Below are positions 1 through 11,000 of a stretch of DNA of 64,000 bases, one piece after another. The notes beneath the pieces were generated by a model. It was not told where the DNA came from and did not search any database. It worked only from the letters and a program-made list of their open reading frames with translations. The translations under genes were made by a program, and so were the position numbers. Source of the DNA: Ctenosaura bakeri (lineage: Eukaryota > Chordata > Lepidosauria > Squamata > Iguanidae); contig CAOLHI010000399.1 in NCBI GenBank assembly GCA_948474755.1, forward strand, positions 1-64,000. The letters run 5' to 3'. Positions within the stretch are counted from its first letter, which is position 1; each line of letters starts with the position of its first letter.

Positions 1-514
1 GTCATAGAGTTTCTTTCTTTGGATGTCTTCAAAAAGAGGCTGTACAGCTACCTGCTAGGAATGCTTTAGTTGGAACTCCTGCATCAAGCAGAATGTTAGA
101 CTCAGTGGCCAATGAGACCACTTACAATGTTATGATTTTATGATTCTATGACTCTATAAATATTTGTCTTCTTCACTGGTAGCTGCTAAGATTTAACTTG
201 TGTGACCGCAGTCCATATACCTGTTTACCTTAGGTTGCATCATTACCTGTAGTTTTTCTGTATTGTCTATTTCTAAAGGTCAGATTAGATCTTCAGAGGA
301 GGGTGCACTTCTTGCAATTAATACTTTTCTCTCCAACAACCAAGAAAGGCCTCAGTAGTCAAATTAGCACATTATGTCTGTGTTTACCTTTCGAAGAGAA
401 ATCACAAAGCAAAGCATGCTAAATGTAGGTGAGAAAAAACTGTGATGTCTTTCACCACTTGAGGGAGCACCTCTTCTAAACACATGCTAAGTTTGCTATA
501 CAGTTTGAGCCTAA

Positions 515-714
515 GGCCATTTCCACACTAGACATTATAGTGCTATTATTTTACTTTCAACATCCTGTGGAATCCTGGGGTTTGCAGTTTAGGAAGGGGC
601 ATTTAGAATTCTTGGCTAAAGAGCTCTTTGGCCCCAGTAAACTACAAACCCCAGAATTCCACAGGATGTTGGAAGTAGAATAATAGCACTGTAACAGTGT
701 AGGGAGAAAAGGCC
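515..714. mobile_element. Palindromic TIR MITE, family M1, full length
   Basis: This 200-bp element starts GGCCATTTCCACACTAG and ends with the near reverse complement. The two long arms each carry a CATCCTGTGGAAT-type core around a central spacer with an AGAGCTCT motif. TAA directly flanks both ends (left before GGCC, right after GGCC), which fits a 3-bp target duplication. It is the reference copy for a family found more than ten times in this window. Its CpG sites have decayed to CA/TG. It has no coding capacity, so it must have been mobilised in trans. Confidence 0.85.
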
Positions 715-732
715 TAAGACTACCAGAAGGAA

Positions 733-928
733 GCTAATATAGTGTAATGGTTAGAAACTTGGAGTGGAACTTGGAAGATTCAGGTTCTAGTCTCCAGTGA
801 GCTATGAAACTCACTGTATGCCTTTAGACTAATCACTCTCTTTGAGCCTGATCTACCTCACTGGAATACGTCATCTTGAGCTTATTGAGGAAAGGAGGGA
901 TTTAAATATAACCAATAAATAAATGAAA
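733..928 (+). repeat. tRNA-headed SINE with L2-like tail
   Basis: The head (AGTGTAATGGTTAGAAACTTGG) and the B-box-like GGTTCTAGTCTCC at about 784 resemble a tRNA-derived pol III promoter. The body (GAAACTCACTG, then TCTCTTTGAGCCTGATCTACC) and an AATAAATAAA tail match a common reptile SINE. A second + copy is at 11647-11866 and a - copy at 28790-28985. It is diverged and presumably inactive. Confidence 0.65.
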
Positions 929-965
929 CACCAGAGACCGCAAGCTACCATTGTTAATGCTCAAT

Positions 966-1060
966 TAGCAATAGCAATAGCAATAGCAAGTGTATTTCTA
1001 CATCGCTTATCAGCTAAGTGCTCTCTAAGCGGTTTACAGTGTGTTAGCTAATTCTGCATT
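966..1060 (-). repeat. Truncated SINE 3' end, AGCAAT-tailed family
   Basis: An (AGCAAT)n stretch is followed by a CTCTCTAAGCGGTTTACA-type core. This is the reverse complement of the 3' end of a squamate SINE that terminates in GCTATTGCTATTGCT. Only the 3' portion is present. A fuller copy is nested at 8716-8930. Confidence 0.6.
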
Positions 1061-2420
1061 AAATATGAAAATAGAAGAAAAAATGGAGAGGAAGAAATCT
1101 TTCGATGCCACCCTAAGACGATTAATTGAAAGGTGGAATATAAATGATAATTAATGCACGTGTGCATGTGCACAAACACCAGAATCTGTGAAATGTCATT
1201 GTTTATGTTTTACTTCTTCGTTCCATTTTGTGATATTAGTCCAAACAGAAGATTCATGTTGTCTCTTTAGCTGGTCTCTGTTCTAACCTCTTCTGTCACG
1301 ATCAAACCTTTATATTTGTTTATTTTCAACTAATATTATTGTCCCTTTTACTGATGTTTGTTTTTTTAAATTATCTCCCTCCCTTTTAATTAAAATAAAC
1401 AAATAAATAAAAGGGAATTTTAAAATACAACTCAGCAATCTTTTTGCTTTTAAATATTCTAAAATCTACCCTGACTGCTGTTTTTATTGTATGAAAGCAT
1501 GGTGTAACTTTTCTAAAATAATATTTCTCCTTTCTATTAAATTATGTGTTTGTGGTTGAGTCTTTGGACTTATGCATCCATTTTTCTAGACACACTGTTA
1601 ATTCTATCAGCTACCAGAACTGTCTAAAGCTTTCCTACAGTCTTTTGTCAAGGTTCTCTACCTTTCCCCTCCCTCTGGAATAATTTGTTAGATTTTTAGG
1701 AGTAATAATCATACGCAGAATTCTCCAACTTCCAGCATTTCATTCTAGGACACCCACACACATACCTCTGAACATATTGTTGAACTCAGTTATGAATTTC
1801 AATAACTTCAGGCTCAAGTACACATCACATATGAATCCATGCAATAAAACAGTGAGAGCTTGTGTCTGCACTACAAAACAGCATGGACAGAAGGCCATTT
1901 GGAGCACAGAAGTAGCAATTTGGAGCAATTTAGCCCTGTCCCCTATAGATGCTTGTTGTACTCATATTTGGTTCCAGATATGTATTTATGATAAAAAAAA
2001 ACAAGAAGTCCTGGGAGTTAGGAATACACAGTTTGAGAAAATATGTGTGGTGTCACATAATAATTGCCTGAACCTTTGCTTGAGGAACACTTTTAAATAG
2101 ATGCAAGCCGTCTTCAAACATGCCATTAAGTAGATGAATGGATGACAGGGCACTTGTTCCTGGAATGTATCATAACCATGATAGCAGTAACCCTAAAGCA
2201 CAGAAGAAACTAGTGTGTGTGGGAGTAAGAGGTGCTCTCTGCTTGGTTTAGCTGTATTTTCTCCTTTTTCTAATGTTGGAATCGTATTTCTTTCTAAAGG
2301 CTGCCAAAAAGTGTAGCTATGATCTCTTATAACTTGTCTATCCCAGGATGGGGGTTAAATGCAGTGGGTTAAGGAACATCTTCCTCATTGTTGCAGTGCT
2401 ACAAATTGTTCTCTTGTACA
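1061..2420. other. AT-rich intergenic DNA, nothing recognised
   Basis: No gene or repeat is recognised here. Short open stretches on both strands near 1740-2100 overlap each other, have no initiation or splice context, and are judged to be chance. Confidence 0.5.
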
Positions 2421-2423
2421 CAT

Positions 2424-2641
2424 CTGAAGGCATCAGATTCCATCTTATATTGGAAGCTAAGCAGGGCCGGCCCTGGTTAAGACTTGGGTGGGAGGCCACC
2501 AACAAATGCCAGGTGCTGTGGGCTACATTTCAGAGGAAGGAACTGGCAAAGCCACCTTGGAGTATTGTTTGTCTAAGGAAACCCTATGGAATTCATGGGG
2601 TCACCATAAGTTGACAGGTGACTTGAAGGCATACACACAAA
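2424..2641 (+). repeat. 5S rRNA-derived SINE with BovB/Sauria-type tail
   Basis: The head contains GGAAGCTAAGCAGGGCCGG, then CTTGGGTGGGAGGCCACC and AGGTGCTGTGGGCT. These correspond to the internal promoter region and 3' part of 5S rRNA. The body then changes to CAGAGGAAGGAACTGGCAA and ends GTCACCATAAGTTGACAGG...GACTTGAAGGCA with CACA repeats, the same tail type as the tRNA-headed SINEs of this window. It is a retroposon, not a functional 5S gene. A reverse copy lies at 15589-15801. Confidence 0.8.
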
Positions 2642-2649
2642 GCATGGAA

Positions 2650-4070
2650 TAGTTACTTCTTTGGACTAAAAATCCAAGGGCCTCCCAGCCAGCACGACCA
2701 TTTTAATTTGGCCATTTTAATTTGCGATTTGAACCAAAAACTGTGTATCATCATATCTAAGCAAAAATGAAAAACAGGGTTGGTCCAACTTAAAATTCAG
2801 CTAATTCAAAGAAAAATATTCTGTAGTCAAAAGCCACTCTTTCATTGAAAGTCAGCAACATAAAGCTTTAGTATTTCCTCCCAAGACATTACTACCATCA
2901 TCTGAGGTAATTTGTAATTCCATTTTCCCATAGTATCATCAGGTACACCAGGCTGCTAGATTACTGATGAGTTTCTCAGGTCACAGCCAGTAATTTATCA
3001 TGTGAGAACAGATAACTGATTGGAATACTTCAGAACCATGGTAGAATAGTATCTACTTACCTATTTGAGCCCCGCATTAAATTAATGGTGTAAGGACAAC
3101 TGTTGAATTCTACCCCCATTATAACTAATATCATTTATGCTTTTTATAATAATATCTTGCTATTTATGAAAACTGATTGATGTGGTACCTTCAGCTTCAC
3201 ACTGAAATAAGATCAGGTTCATTAAGCTGAATCAAGTCATAAACCCCACAACCTTATTTGATATAATCATACAATTAAATAAGTAGAAGCAAGTATTTGC
3301 TGGATATTTACAAACAAAGTACAATACATATATGCAAATAATATATAATAAATACACACAGTGATTAAATAAAATTTGAAGAGAAGGAAAGAATTGAATC
3401 CATGTAATATAACGCCTCAGGAGAGCAAAATTAACACGCTCAGAAATCCAGCGCAAATCCAGGGTCATTACACTAGATTATAAAGCTCTGATATAATCCA
3501 CCAGTATTGCTATGATCTATAGAGAGAATACTACAATAGAATTCTTTCCAAGCTATATGATTTCAGAGATCAGCAATTATTTTGTCCCAATGGGCCAGAG
3601 ACCAGTAGAACTATTTCTTTCCTGGAAACTAACCAGGATCTAGCAGCCAATGGCTTGTGGACCACCACTTTGAGTAGCACTGCCATAATTCCCAAAGGTT
3701 TCTATCTGAAAGTAAACTCTACCTGAAAGAAATTGGACAACAACAAGTACTCTCAAATTTTAAGGCCTCTAGCGTTATATTCCAATGAGTTATGATTGTT
3801 GTAGAGAACCAGAGATTCTTTATGTTAGATCATAATATAAACAAAAAACAGAATTTGCATTTCTGCAGATCAACACATTTATTGGGGACATTCAAGAGTG
3901 TACGCTTAAAAGGATGGAGATTTTAAGATCAATGAATCTGTATCCAGTTGCTTTTCCCTCTCTCCCTCAGACTGTTCAAAGAATTGTTCAATAGACGGTG
4001 CACTTTGGCTGGAGTCCTGTTAATGCACTATGCTGGTGTCTCCAGGCATGGTGTCTCCAGGCAATGCAAG
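2650..4070. other. Intergenic DNA, nothing recognised
   Basis: This is an AT-rich stretch without a recognisable gene or repeat. A 78-codon reverse open stretch at 3232-3468 is composed largely of AT-rich hydrophobic codons and is judged to be chance. Confidence 0.5.
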
Positions 4071-4084
4071 AGGAAAAGCCCAGA

Positions 4085-4431
4085 TAGCAAGATTTCACAG
4101 ATGAAACTGGGACACATGTGGACAAGTAGAATGTTGTTAAGATGGCAAAAACTACAAGTTAGCTGCTAAACTCAAGCTAGGAAAGACTGTAGCAGTTTGG
4201 ATTTATCTGACCCCGCTGGGAAGAGCAAGATTTGACCCCCTTGTCTCAGACCACTAGGTTAACGTTTGTGCTTTAAACTCAATTTGCACCAACTGGAGCA
4301 AGCTGTGGACAAAGAGGAAAAGCAGGAGGAGCAGAGAGAAATTGGGATATCTTAGAAGAAACTGAAAAAGTGGAAAAGCAGAGGATTACTTGGGATTGCC
4401 CCTGCCAAATCAGGATGAGTTGGAGGGTATG
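4085..4431 (+). mobile_element. CATACC-ended DNA transposon derivative, copy 1
   Basis: Starting near TTTCACAGATGAAACTGGGAC, this copy continues through GACTGTAGCAGT, a TTTGTGCTTTAAACTCAATTTGCA segment, AAATTGGGA and CCCCTGCCAAATCAGG, and ends GTTGGAGGGTATG. The copy at 42118 has the complementary left end CATACCCTCCAAC, so the family has TIRs of about 13 bp. The left end is eroded here. No transposase is visible, and the superfamily is not assigned. Confidence 0.6.
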
Positions 4432-4756
4432 AAGCTATAGGGACAGACACCATGAAGGAAGTAAGGCACTGGAGAAACAGCCTGTCCAGAGATTTTTGTT
4501 GGCCTTCCTGCACCACTGTTGTGTAATCCTGGAAAAAATGCAATTGCTAGCTATGTGCACCAACAGGATTATTTCCCTAGATTGCACATTCTTACAGAAT
4601 ATTATAAAGTCATGGATTTTTAATTTTAAAAATGTTCAGAGTCATATAACTAGGAAATTATGAGATGATAAATAGATTTCTGAGCTTCTGTGGGAACCTC
4701 CACACTTTATTCAATCGATAGATTAATTGACATCATACAAGGTACAGAGTGAGAGA

Positions 4757-5012
4757 AGTACCTTCCAACTCCTGATTTGACAGAGGAACAGTCCCATTTA
4801 ATCATCTGTTGTCCCACTTTTTCAGCTGCTTTTAAAATGTCTGCATTTCTCTCTCCTCCTCCTCCTCTCCTCATTTGTCCTCAGCTTACTTCATTGCCGC
4901 AAACTCATTTTGAAGTGCAAGTAGTTTGCACTCAACTCATTTGGGGGAATGGGGGAGGGGAGAAGAATGGGCCAAGTCTCATCTTCCCAGTTGGCTCTGG
5001 TGAAAACAAACC
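4757..5012 (-). mobile_element. CATACC-ended DNA transposon derivative, copy 2 (inverted)
   Basis: GTACCTTCCAACTCCTGATTTG at the left is the reverse complement of the family right end. CAGCTGCTTTTAAAATGTC and the AAGTGCAAGTAGTTTGCAC segment match the internal parts of copies 1, 3 and 4. It lies only about 330 bp from copy 1 in the opposite orientation and is 5'-truncated. Confidence 0.6.
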
Positions 5013-5319
5013 ACAGTAGTGTCTTCTAGCTTGTATTGTCTTCCTCATTTATATGTTTTGCCATCTTTACCACACCCTGGTGTTGTCTCCTGGTTTTCAT
5101 CAGTGAAATTTTGAAGAGTGTGAGAAATACAGAAAATGAAATATGTCAGGCCACTCAAGCAGAGAGCAGGTCTGTCAAGTATTATCATCATAGACATAAA
5201 TCTGGATATATGCAACTGTATAGTGATCAGTATAGGGACACTAATTAGTCCATTTTATATTTGTTACCTACGAATGGGGACCAGGTTGCATATTCATTCG
5301 TATTATGCAGTCATGTAGA

Positions 5320-5420
5320 CTCGAGTCAATTGATTCAGACTCAAGTTGGACGCAGATCGCTTGGACTCAGCTTGGACTTGACTTGGTAATAAATGACACA
5401 CTGACTCGACTCGACTCATG
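5320..5420. repeat. GACTCGA/GACTTGG low-complexity tract
   Basis: An irregular series of ACTCGA, ACTTGG and GACTTGA words runs through this segment. Related words (GACTTGAGACTTAACTTGA and GGACTTGAAACC) recur at about 5800-5850. It looks like a decayed short-period tandem repeat, source unknown. The intervening open stretch at 5558-6004 (148 codons, non-ATG start) probably stays open because of this composition. Confidence 0.45.
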
Positions 5421-5429
5421 ACTTATATA

Positions 5430-6650
5430 TTTTAGGTGACTAACTTGCTGCCCTTGGTTCAGTAATGTAACACATTCATTCAGATACCTTAAAACTTTGG
5501 ACACTTCCATCTCTTTTTGCCTACTGGTCATGTGACAATCTGTCTCAAGTCCGAAACTTGGGCCAGTTCTCAGAGGAGAACAGCAAACATGTTAGGCAAC
5601 AGACTTGGGGACAAACTGAGGTCTGCTTAGCAGCCTGTCCCCATTGCATATCAGAGGAGCTTCTGAAACTTTCCCTAACAGCAGAAGGAAAGACTGGTCC
5701 TCAGAGCACAGGGAAAGAGCCTTCCTTCTTAAGAGTTTTTGAAGATTCAGTAATGGGAAGTCAGAAGGATCCTATTCCCCACTTCAGAAACTGGCTTCCA
5801 GACTTGAGACTTAACTTGAAAGTATCTTGCAAGGACTTGAAACCTGGAGTAAAAGACTTAAATACGTCACCAGTACTATGTTATACCTGGGCATCCGACT
5901 CCAGAAACATGGACCCTACCACTTCTTTCCAAGTCAGAATACTAGGAATAAGTGAGTTCAGACTCATCCTAAACCAATACCAATCTCTCAGACAACTAAG
6001 CTAAGCTTTGTTTCAGAGACAGGAAGAACGCTAGGAACTATATAGAAGAAGACTGCCCCTCTTTCAGCCTGTCGATCTTTTCTTTCAACTCTGCTGTTCT
6101 CTGACATGATGCTACTGAAACTAGACAGTTCACCAGATCAACAGTGAGCAAAACCTCTCTTCCATCTTACTTTAAGAAGACACTGTTAATTAAATGTGAG
6201 CTTAGCTTAAATCATGTAAACAAAGAGAAAAATCAAACAACCACTCATGAATATATTGTGGCTATGGAGATATACCCCTTTTAGGAAATGGCTTCAGAAA
6301 CAATAATAAGCAGCAACAGGTACACATCACTCATTCATATGAAATACTGTCAAGCAAGAGTCCTTTCATATCAGTCTGGATTGTTTCCATAGCTGTCTTT
6401 GGCCTTGAGTGCAAATGGCACTTATACACAACACTCCGCTTTGTATCGTCCTTCTCAGTGTGTTGTATTTTGTATTTTACAGGGATGTGCAGAGCATTAA
6501 ATGACAGGGGAAAGTGTAAAGAAGGTGTTTTCATAACTGTTCTCTTGCTGCCAGAAGTGAGTTTCTCCTCGAAATTCTATTTAGAAAAAAAACAAAAACA
6601 TTGTATGACATATTTTCCTTTATGTGCGGTGCTTGTCAGTGACACTATAT
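5430..6650. other. Intergenic DNA with one unexplained open stretch
   Basis: The + frame 5558-6004 is open for 148 codons but begins at TTG and matches nothing I know. It lies between decayed GACTTGA-type repeats. The rest shows nothing. Confidence 0.35.
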
Positions 6651-6657
6651 GTCTATG

Positions 6658-6757
6658 GGAGAGAGAGAGAGAGAGAGATGGGGCAGAGAGAGATTGAGGG
6701 GAGAGAGAGGGAGGGGGGAGTGAAAGGGATTGTATGCAGGAGAGAGAGAAAGAGAGA
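6658..6757. repeat. Imperfect (GA)n tract
   Basis: GAGAGA runs are interrupted by GGGG and TTGAGG blocks over about 100 bp. The antisense strand gives long Ser/Leu/Pro open frames that are artefacts of this tract. Confidence 0.85.
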
Positions 6758-6949
6758 TGACTTTCTCTGCCCAGATACTGCATAATTGACTGCACAGCAT
6801 TAGGTAGACACCACGTGGTACAGAAGATGAGTACACTGAGGAATTGGTGTCAGGAGAAATCCTTCAAATCTCGTTTCGAAAAAGCAAATGGCAAGTGGAA
6901 AAAACAATTTATTTGAAGAGTTTATCTTTTAATTTGTCTGTTGCTTTAG

Positions 6950-7420
6950 GAAGAAATTCACCCATGACAGGGAATGGACCAACACAGCCAAAGGTCTGCA
7001 GGCACCTGCCGAGGGGCTGGATGTTGACATTGCCAAGCAAATATTACTACAGGAGGCAGGGACAAATGGGTCACTGCCAATGCACAACAAGAAAACACAT
7101 CCCGTGCAGATGTTGCTCAAACAGGATACGGTGCAAGAGAGAGCCATTTTGAAATTCACAAGACCGTTGTGATCAAGACAGATTTGAGGTACGGATTGGA
7201 CTCTGGAAACACCAAATCCCAATTTCAGTATGTATCTGTATTTGGACCTGAAACCTTAGTATGCCCTGAGTCACATCACAGTTTTACTTCACTAACAGCA
7301 CTATGTGGATACAGGAATCAGTGCAGTGTTAGTGTTCCTGACAACTATCCAGAGTTAAAAGTAAACATAGAATACATAGAGGAACAATCAAAATATGTTG
7401 GTAAACTAAACTCTGAGCCA
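6950..7420 (+). pseudogene. Coding-like segment with acceptor, frame broken, unrecognised
   Basis: A good acceptor (TTTGTCTGTTGCTTTAG, AG at 6948-6949) precedes a stretch that reads like protein in two successive frames. One frame is open 6951-7169 (73 codons, stop TGA 7170-7172); its composition is varied and non-repetitive, e.g. EGLDVDIAKQILLQEAG. A second frame is open from about 7031 to 7492 and contains SHFEIHKTVVIKTDLRYG and CGYRNQCSVSVPDNYPE. Neither frame is open throughout: the second has stops at 6965 and 7028. A single old exon with a frameshift near 7030-7060, or a decayed processed copy, would explain this. A SINE is inserted at its 3' side (7420). I recognise no family. Real terminal exon, pseudogene and chance are all possible. 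Confidence 0.35.
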
Positions 7421-7632
7421 GCACAGTGTAGTAGTTTGAGCATTGGAGTAGGATTTTGGAAGACTAAAGCCGGAATCCTCACTCAGCCATAGAAACCCAC
7501 TGTGGGTGACCTTGGGCAGGTCATACTCTCTCAGCCTCAAAGGAAGGCAATGGCAAACCGCCTTCAAATAAATCTTGTCAAGAAAATTCTGACAGGTTTG
7601 CCATAAGTCAGCAGCAACATAACGACAAAAGC
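7420..7632 (+). repeat. Sauria-type tRNA SINE
   Basis: A weakened tRNA-like head (AGTAGTTTGAGCATTGGAG) is followed by CCATAGAAACCCACTG, TGACCTTGGGCAGGTCA, TCTCTCAGCCTCAAAGGAAGG and the tail AGTCAGCAGCAACAT. Order and sequence match the tRNA-headed, BovB-tailed squamate SINE. Confidence 0.75.
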
Positions 7633-7639
7633 TAAAGCC

Positions 7640-8570
7640 TGAGAGAAAAGTGATCAGAATCAATAGTCTTCTGAACATCCACTAAACAAGACTCCTCTTC
7701 CCTGTTGCAACTGCCAGCTAAGAAAAGTCCCATCACCACCCCAGCTACCACTCCATGTTGCTTCCTTCCACTTTCTTTCCTGCATCCTTATTGCCAAATG
7801 ATTATCCTTCCCCAAATGCAACCACCAAACACAGACATGGTGATCGAAGTGCTAGACTGACTGAAGTGACTTGGTTTTAATAGCCATTCAGCTGAAATCC
7901 TTAATGTGGATATTTGGACACTAAGCTTTTAGGGCTTAATTTATGCTAAATGTATATATACATGTATACACTTCTCTTTAACAGAAATCTGGTACCAGAA
8001 GAAGCAATAACACAGAAAGAATAGGGATAGGTGCATAAACCACACACAAACACACACACACACGATTAGTTCAATGTGTTTCAGGAAACATTTTCCACCA
8101 AAACTAACAATATATACATATGAAATGAAACAACCCAGTCAGGTAAGACTTCCATAAGTAAAGAAAAGCATTCTGAACCTCCTAGGGACTACTTACAGTG
8201 TTTTTCCAAAATGCATCCAGGGATAATGTTTTTGTTCATCAGTCTCCGCTTTTCTTATGATTTCCATTTTGGTAGTCAAACTTATAGATCTATGGTTTTC
8301 CCTTTGTTTTGTTGTTCATGTGCGCTCAGTTCACTTTGCCTATTCTAAGCAGGCAAACACAGCTAGGGTAGGATTGTCTAGAGTCTAAAGTCTGTGTTTC
8401 TCCAGCACTTCTTTACCATTCTCTCAATGTCAATAATGTCAAAAACAACAAAACAAAACAAAAAAACTTCCAGTTAGATAGAGGACAAAAAGGAAAAAAG
8501 GGAGGATGTGCAGACATAAAAAGATTTGACAAAAAGGAGCTGCTTTGTCAAAGGCTTTGTTAACTGAGGT
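7640..8570. other. Intergenic DNA, simple repeats only
   Basis: A short (CA)n tract lies at about 8043-8063 and a TATATACATGTATA palindromic run at about 7950-7970. Nothing else is recognised. Confidence 0.5.
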
Positions 8571-8575
8571 ATATC

Positions 8576-8985
8576 TGTTGTTGTGTGCCTTCATGTTGTT
8601 TCCAAATTATGGCAATCCTCAGGAAGTTTTCTGGGGCTAAGAGTGTGTGCTGTGCCCAAAATCACCCAATGGGCTCCCATGGTTGAGCATGGAATTGAAC
8701 CCTGGTTTCCAGGATCATAGCAATAGCATATGTATTTCTATACTGCTTCTATACCTGCTCTCTATGTGGTTTACAATGTGTTTAACTAATTGCCCCCAGC
8801 AAGCTGGGTACTCATTTTACCAATTTGTAGAAGGATGGAAGGCTGAGTCAACCTGGAGCCTGGCAGGATGGAACTCACAACCTTGTGGCTGCAGTACCAG
8901 CAGTTAACCACTGTGCCACTAGGGCTCCTAGTTCATCGGGGTCATAGTCCAGCACTCAAACCAACACACCGTGTTGGTTCTTGTG
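8576..8985 (-). repeat. Sauria-type tRNA SINE interrupted by another SINE
   Basis: Reverse complement of the family: TTGTTGTGTGCCTTCATGTTG at the left (tail), then GGGCTAAGAGTGTGTG, ATGGTTGAGCATGGAATTGAACC at about 8680-8702, and the head remnant CAGCACTCAAACCAACACACC at about 8950-8970. The 8716-8930 SINE splits it. Confidence 0.7.
8716..8930 (-). repeat. AGCAAT-tailed tRNA SINE nested in an older SINE
   Basis: It begins AGCAATAGCATATGTATTTC (reverse of the tail), then CTCTATGTGGTTTACA, AATTGCCCCCAGCAAGCTGGG, AGGATGGAAGGCTGAGTCAACC, and ends AACCACTGTGCCACTAGGGC, the reverse of the tRNA-like 5' end. It is nearly full length and younger than the SINE it interrupts. Confidence 0.75.
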
Positions 8986-9019
8986 CCCTTTAATTGTTCT
9001 AGACTTTTAAGCTGTTTCA

Positions 9020-9168
9020 ATTTGTTGTCCTGTTTAATATGTTTGTGCCCTGTTTAAGCTATTTACTGTTTTAATCTGAAATTGTTTTAAATTTTTTATT
9101 GTTTTATTTGTACCCAGCCCTGAAATCTCTCAGTATATGGTGGGATATAAATATTTTGATTAACGATC
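9020..9168 (+). repeat. L2/CR1-like LINE 3' end
   Basis: T-rich 3' UTR-like sequence ends with ACCCAGCCCTGAAATCTC and GGTGGGATATAAATA, typical of the last bases of squamate L2-type LINEs. It is followed by a decayed ATGATA/GACAAT microsatellite tail to about 9200. Confidence 0.5.
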
Positions 9169-9209
9169 ATGATAATGATCATGATGAAGACAATGACAAC
9201 AATGGTGAT

Positions 9210-10590
9210 AATATAAATACAGCCATCTTTTCTGAATCTACCCAGACTTACATGATTTTAAAACACAATTACCACAATAACTCCATATGTGCTGCACTGA
9301 GCCTTTTGGAAAAAAGAAATGCCAAGTTAGTAAGAGCTGAGACAGAAAGGCTATATATTTTCTTCTTGGAACTTTATTTCTTATTCTTTTATTAAATTGG
9401 CACAAGAGATCATCCGTCTTAAATGCCATATTATCAGATCTTTCGTGAACACTGAAATATGCCAGCTCTCCCAATATGGTCTCTTCAGGGTATCACAGGA
9501 ATGCCAGATTTAAAATAATAAAAGCCTGTTCGTATTGGAAACATGAGCTTCAAAGTGATTTACAAAACAGTGAAGGACAGCTTCAGGCTTACAAAATCAT
9601 ACATAGCCTAACACTGTAATCTTAGACATGTCCCCCCAGATGTAAGTCTCTTTAAGTGAACTGTTTCCAGGTAAGCCTGTATAGCCTTTTAGACTTGAAG
9701 TGGAGGAATGGTTAACATCAATCTTGCATGCGCACACACATACACACATAGGGGAATATTGGCAGGAATCTATCTAGAAGGAAAATCCAACCTCTATTGA
9801 ATTGCTGCAAATGTAATGTGGGTGCTATAATAATCCATACTATGACCTGTTTCCTGGAACACAAGATTGATTCAACTGCCATAGTTGAACTAGCTAGCAA
9901 GTTGAACATAGTCCTCACTTGCTCATTCCTCCATGTTTGTTCATCACTTGGAGATACATTTTTTGAAATCTATTATGAAATGTAAAATCATACTCCTTCC
10001 ACTTGAAAGCCAGTGTCACACTGTTCAGTACTACTCAAACTGGTCCATGAGGACTGTGCTGCATTACCCTGATTTCTGGGGTCCCTTGGGGGACACCTCA
10101 CTATGCTCCACGTGATGGGGAATGGAAAGTAGCCAGAGCACAAGCAATAGCAATGCGAGAGGCAGGGTAACCTAGCGAGGTCTTTTTACCCAGTTTTTAC
10201 AGGGTCAGGCCAAGCCAAAAGCCAAACAAGAATATCCAATAAATGATTTTATTAAATGAAAGTCTCACGCAGCAGTGCAATCACTCACACACTCACTCAA
10301 GACCTATTGAGAAGCAAAAGAGAGGAAACTGGATAGGGGAATATTGAAGGGGTTGTAGCTGGGGTAATACTGCACCTTTTCCTGAAGTCCTTGGTCTGGG
10401 GAAAACAGCGGAGAAGTGGGGCTTGGCATGGAGAGGGCTGAGGGGATTACTCAACGGACAGAGAAATGGTCTGCTGGGATGATCGGAAGCGATTCAAAGA
10501 ACGGCTCAAAAACTGGGACTATTCGTAGGGGAAAAAATATCTGGAGGGCTAATCCTTTCCCAGGGAGAACAATGGGTATTGTGATAACTG
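9210..10590. other. Intergenic DNA, nothing recognised
   Basis: Short open stretches on both strands (9238-9474, 9718-9918, 9797-9985) overlap and have no gene context. The last 400 bp may belong to the element at 10595. Confidence 0.4.
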
Positions 10591-10594
10591 AAGC

Positions 10595-11000
10595 TCCTGT
10601 CAGAGCTGCTGATGACGAGCAGCAGCTGTTGGTCCCTGTGGCTCTGGCTGGAGATGAGTCCTGCAGCTCAAGAGCTCCCCCTGCTGCCATGGACCAAGCA
10701 GGCTTGGACGTTCCTCTGCCTGCACCTTTAGGGCAACAGATGGTTTGGAGCCTGTGCCAATCAGCCCACAAACAAGGCAGAGACTCAAGAGAGCTGAGCA
10801 AAGGGAGGCTTCCTTGATTAAGTTCAAGAAGCAGTGACTAGCCACACCTGTGTCTTGGGCTATATAACGCCTGCCTGGAAGCTTTCCTTTGCTTGTAGCA
10901 AACTTCTTTCAAGCCCTCCTCTTGCCTGTTCTTTGCTCCCAGCACCTGGTTCCTGCTACCTTGAATTGATCTCTTGACCCTTGGCTTTTGGAACTCTGAC
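10595..11000 (+). mobile_element. Unnamed retroelement-like segment with TATA box, copy A
   Basis: A coding-like upstream part rich in GAG/CAG/GCT codons is followed by AAGGGAGGCTTCCTTGATTAA, a TATA-like GGGCTATATAACGCCTGCC at about 10858, a Cys/Leu-rich segment and CTTGACCCTTGGCTTTTGG. The same order (GGGAGGCTGCTTGGATTAG, GGGGCTATTTAAGTCTGCC, GCAGCAAATTATTGGCAAGCCC) appears in reverse at 25330-25870. The most economical reading is the 3' coding end plus promoter-bearing LTR of an LTR retrotransposon. Target duplications and the second LTR were not found. Confidence 0.45.

Noticed and set aside
2424..2560. Functional 5S rRNA gene
   Set aside because: The 5S-like head is diverged and continues without a terminator into a SINE body and tail.
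6577..6836. Ser/Leu/Pro-rich minus-strand open frames
   Set aside because: Direct translation of the (GA)n tract.
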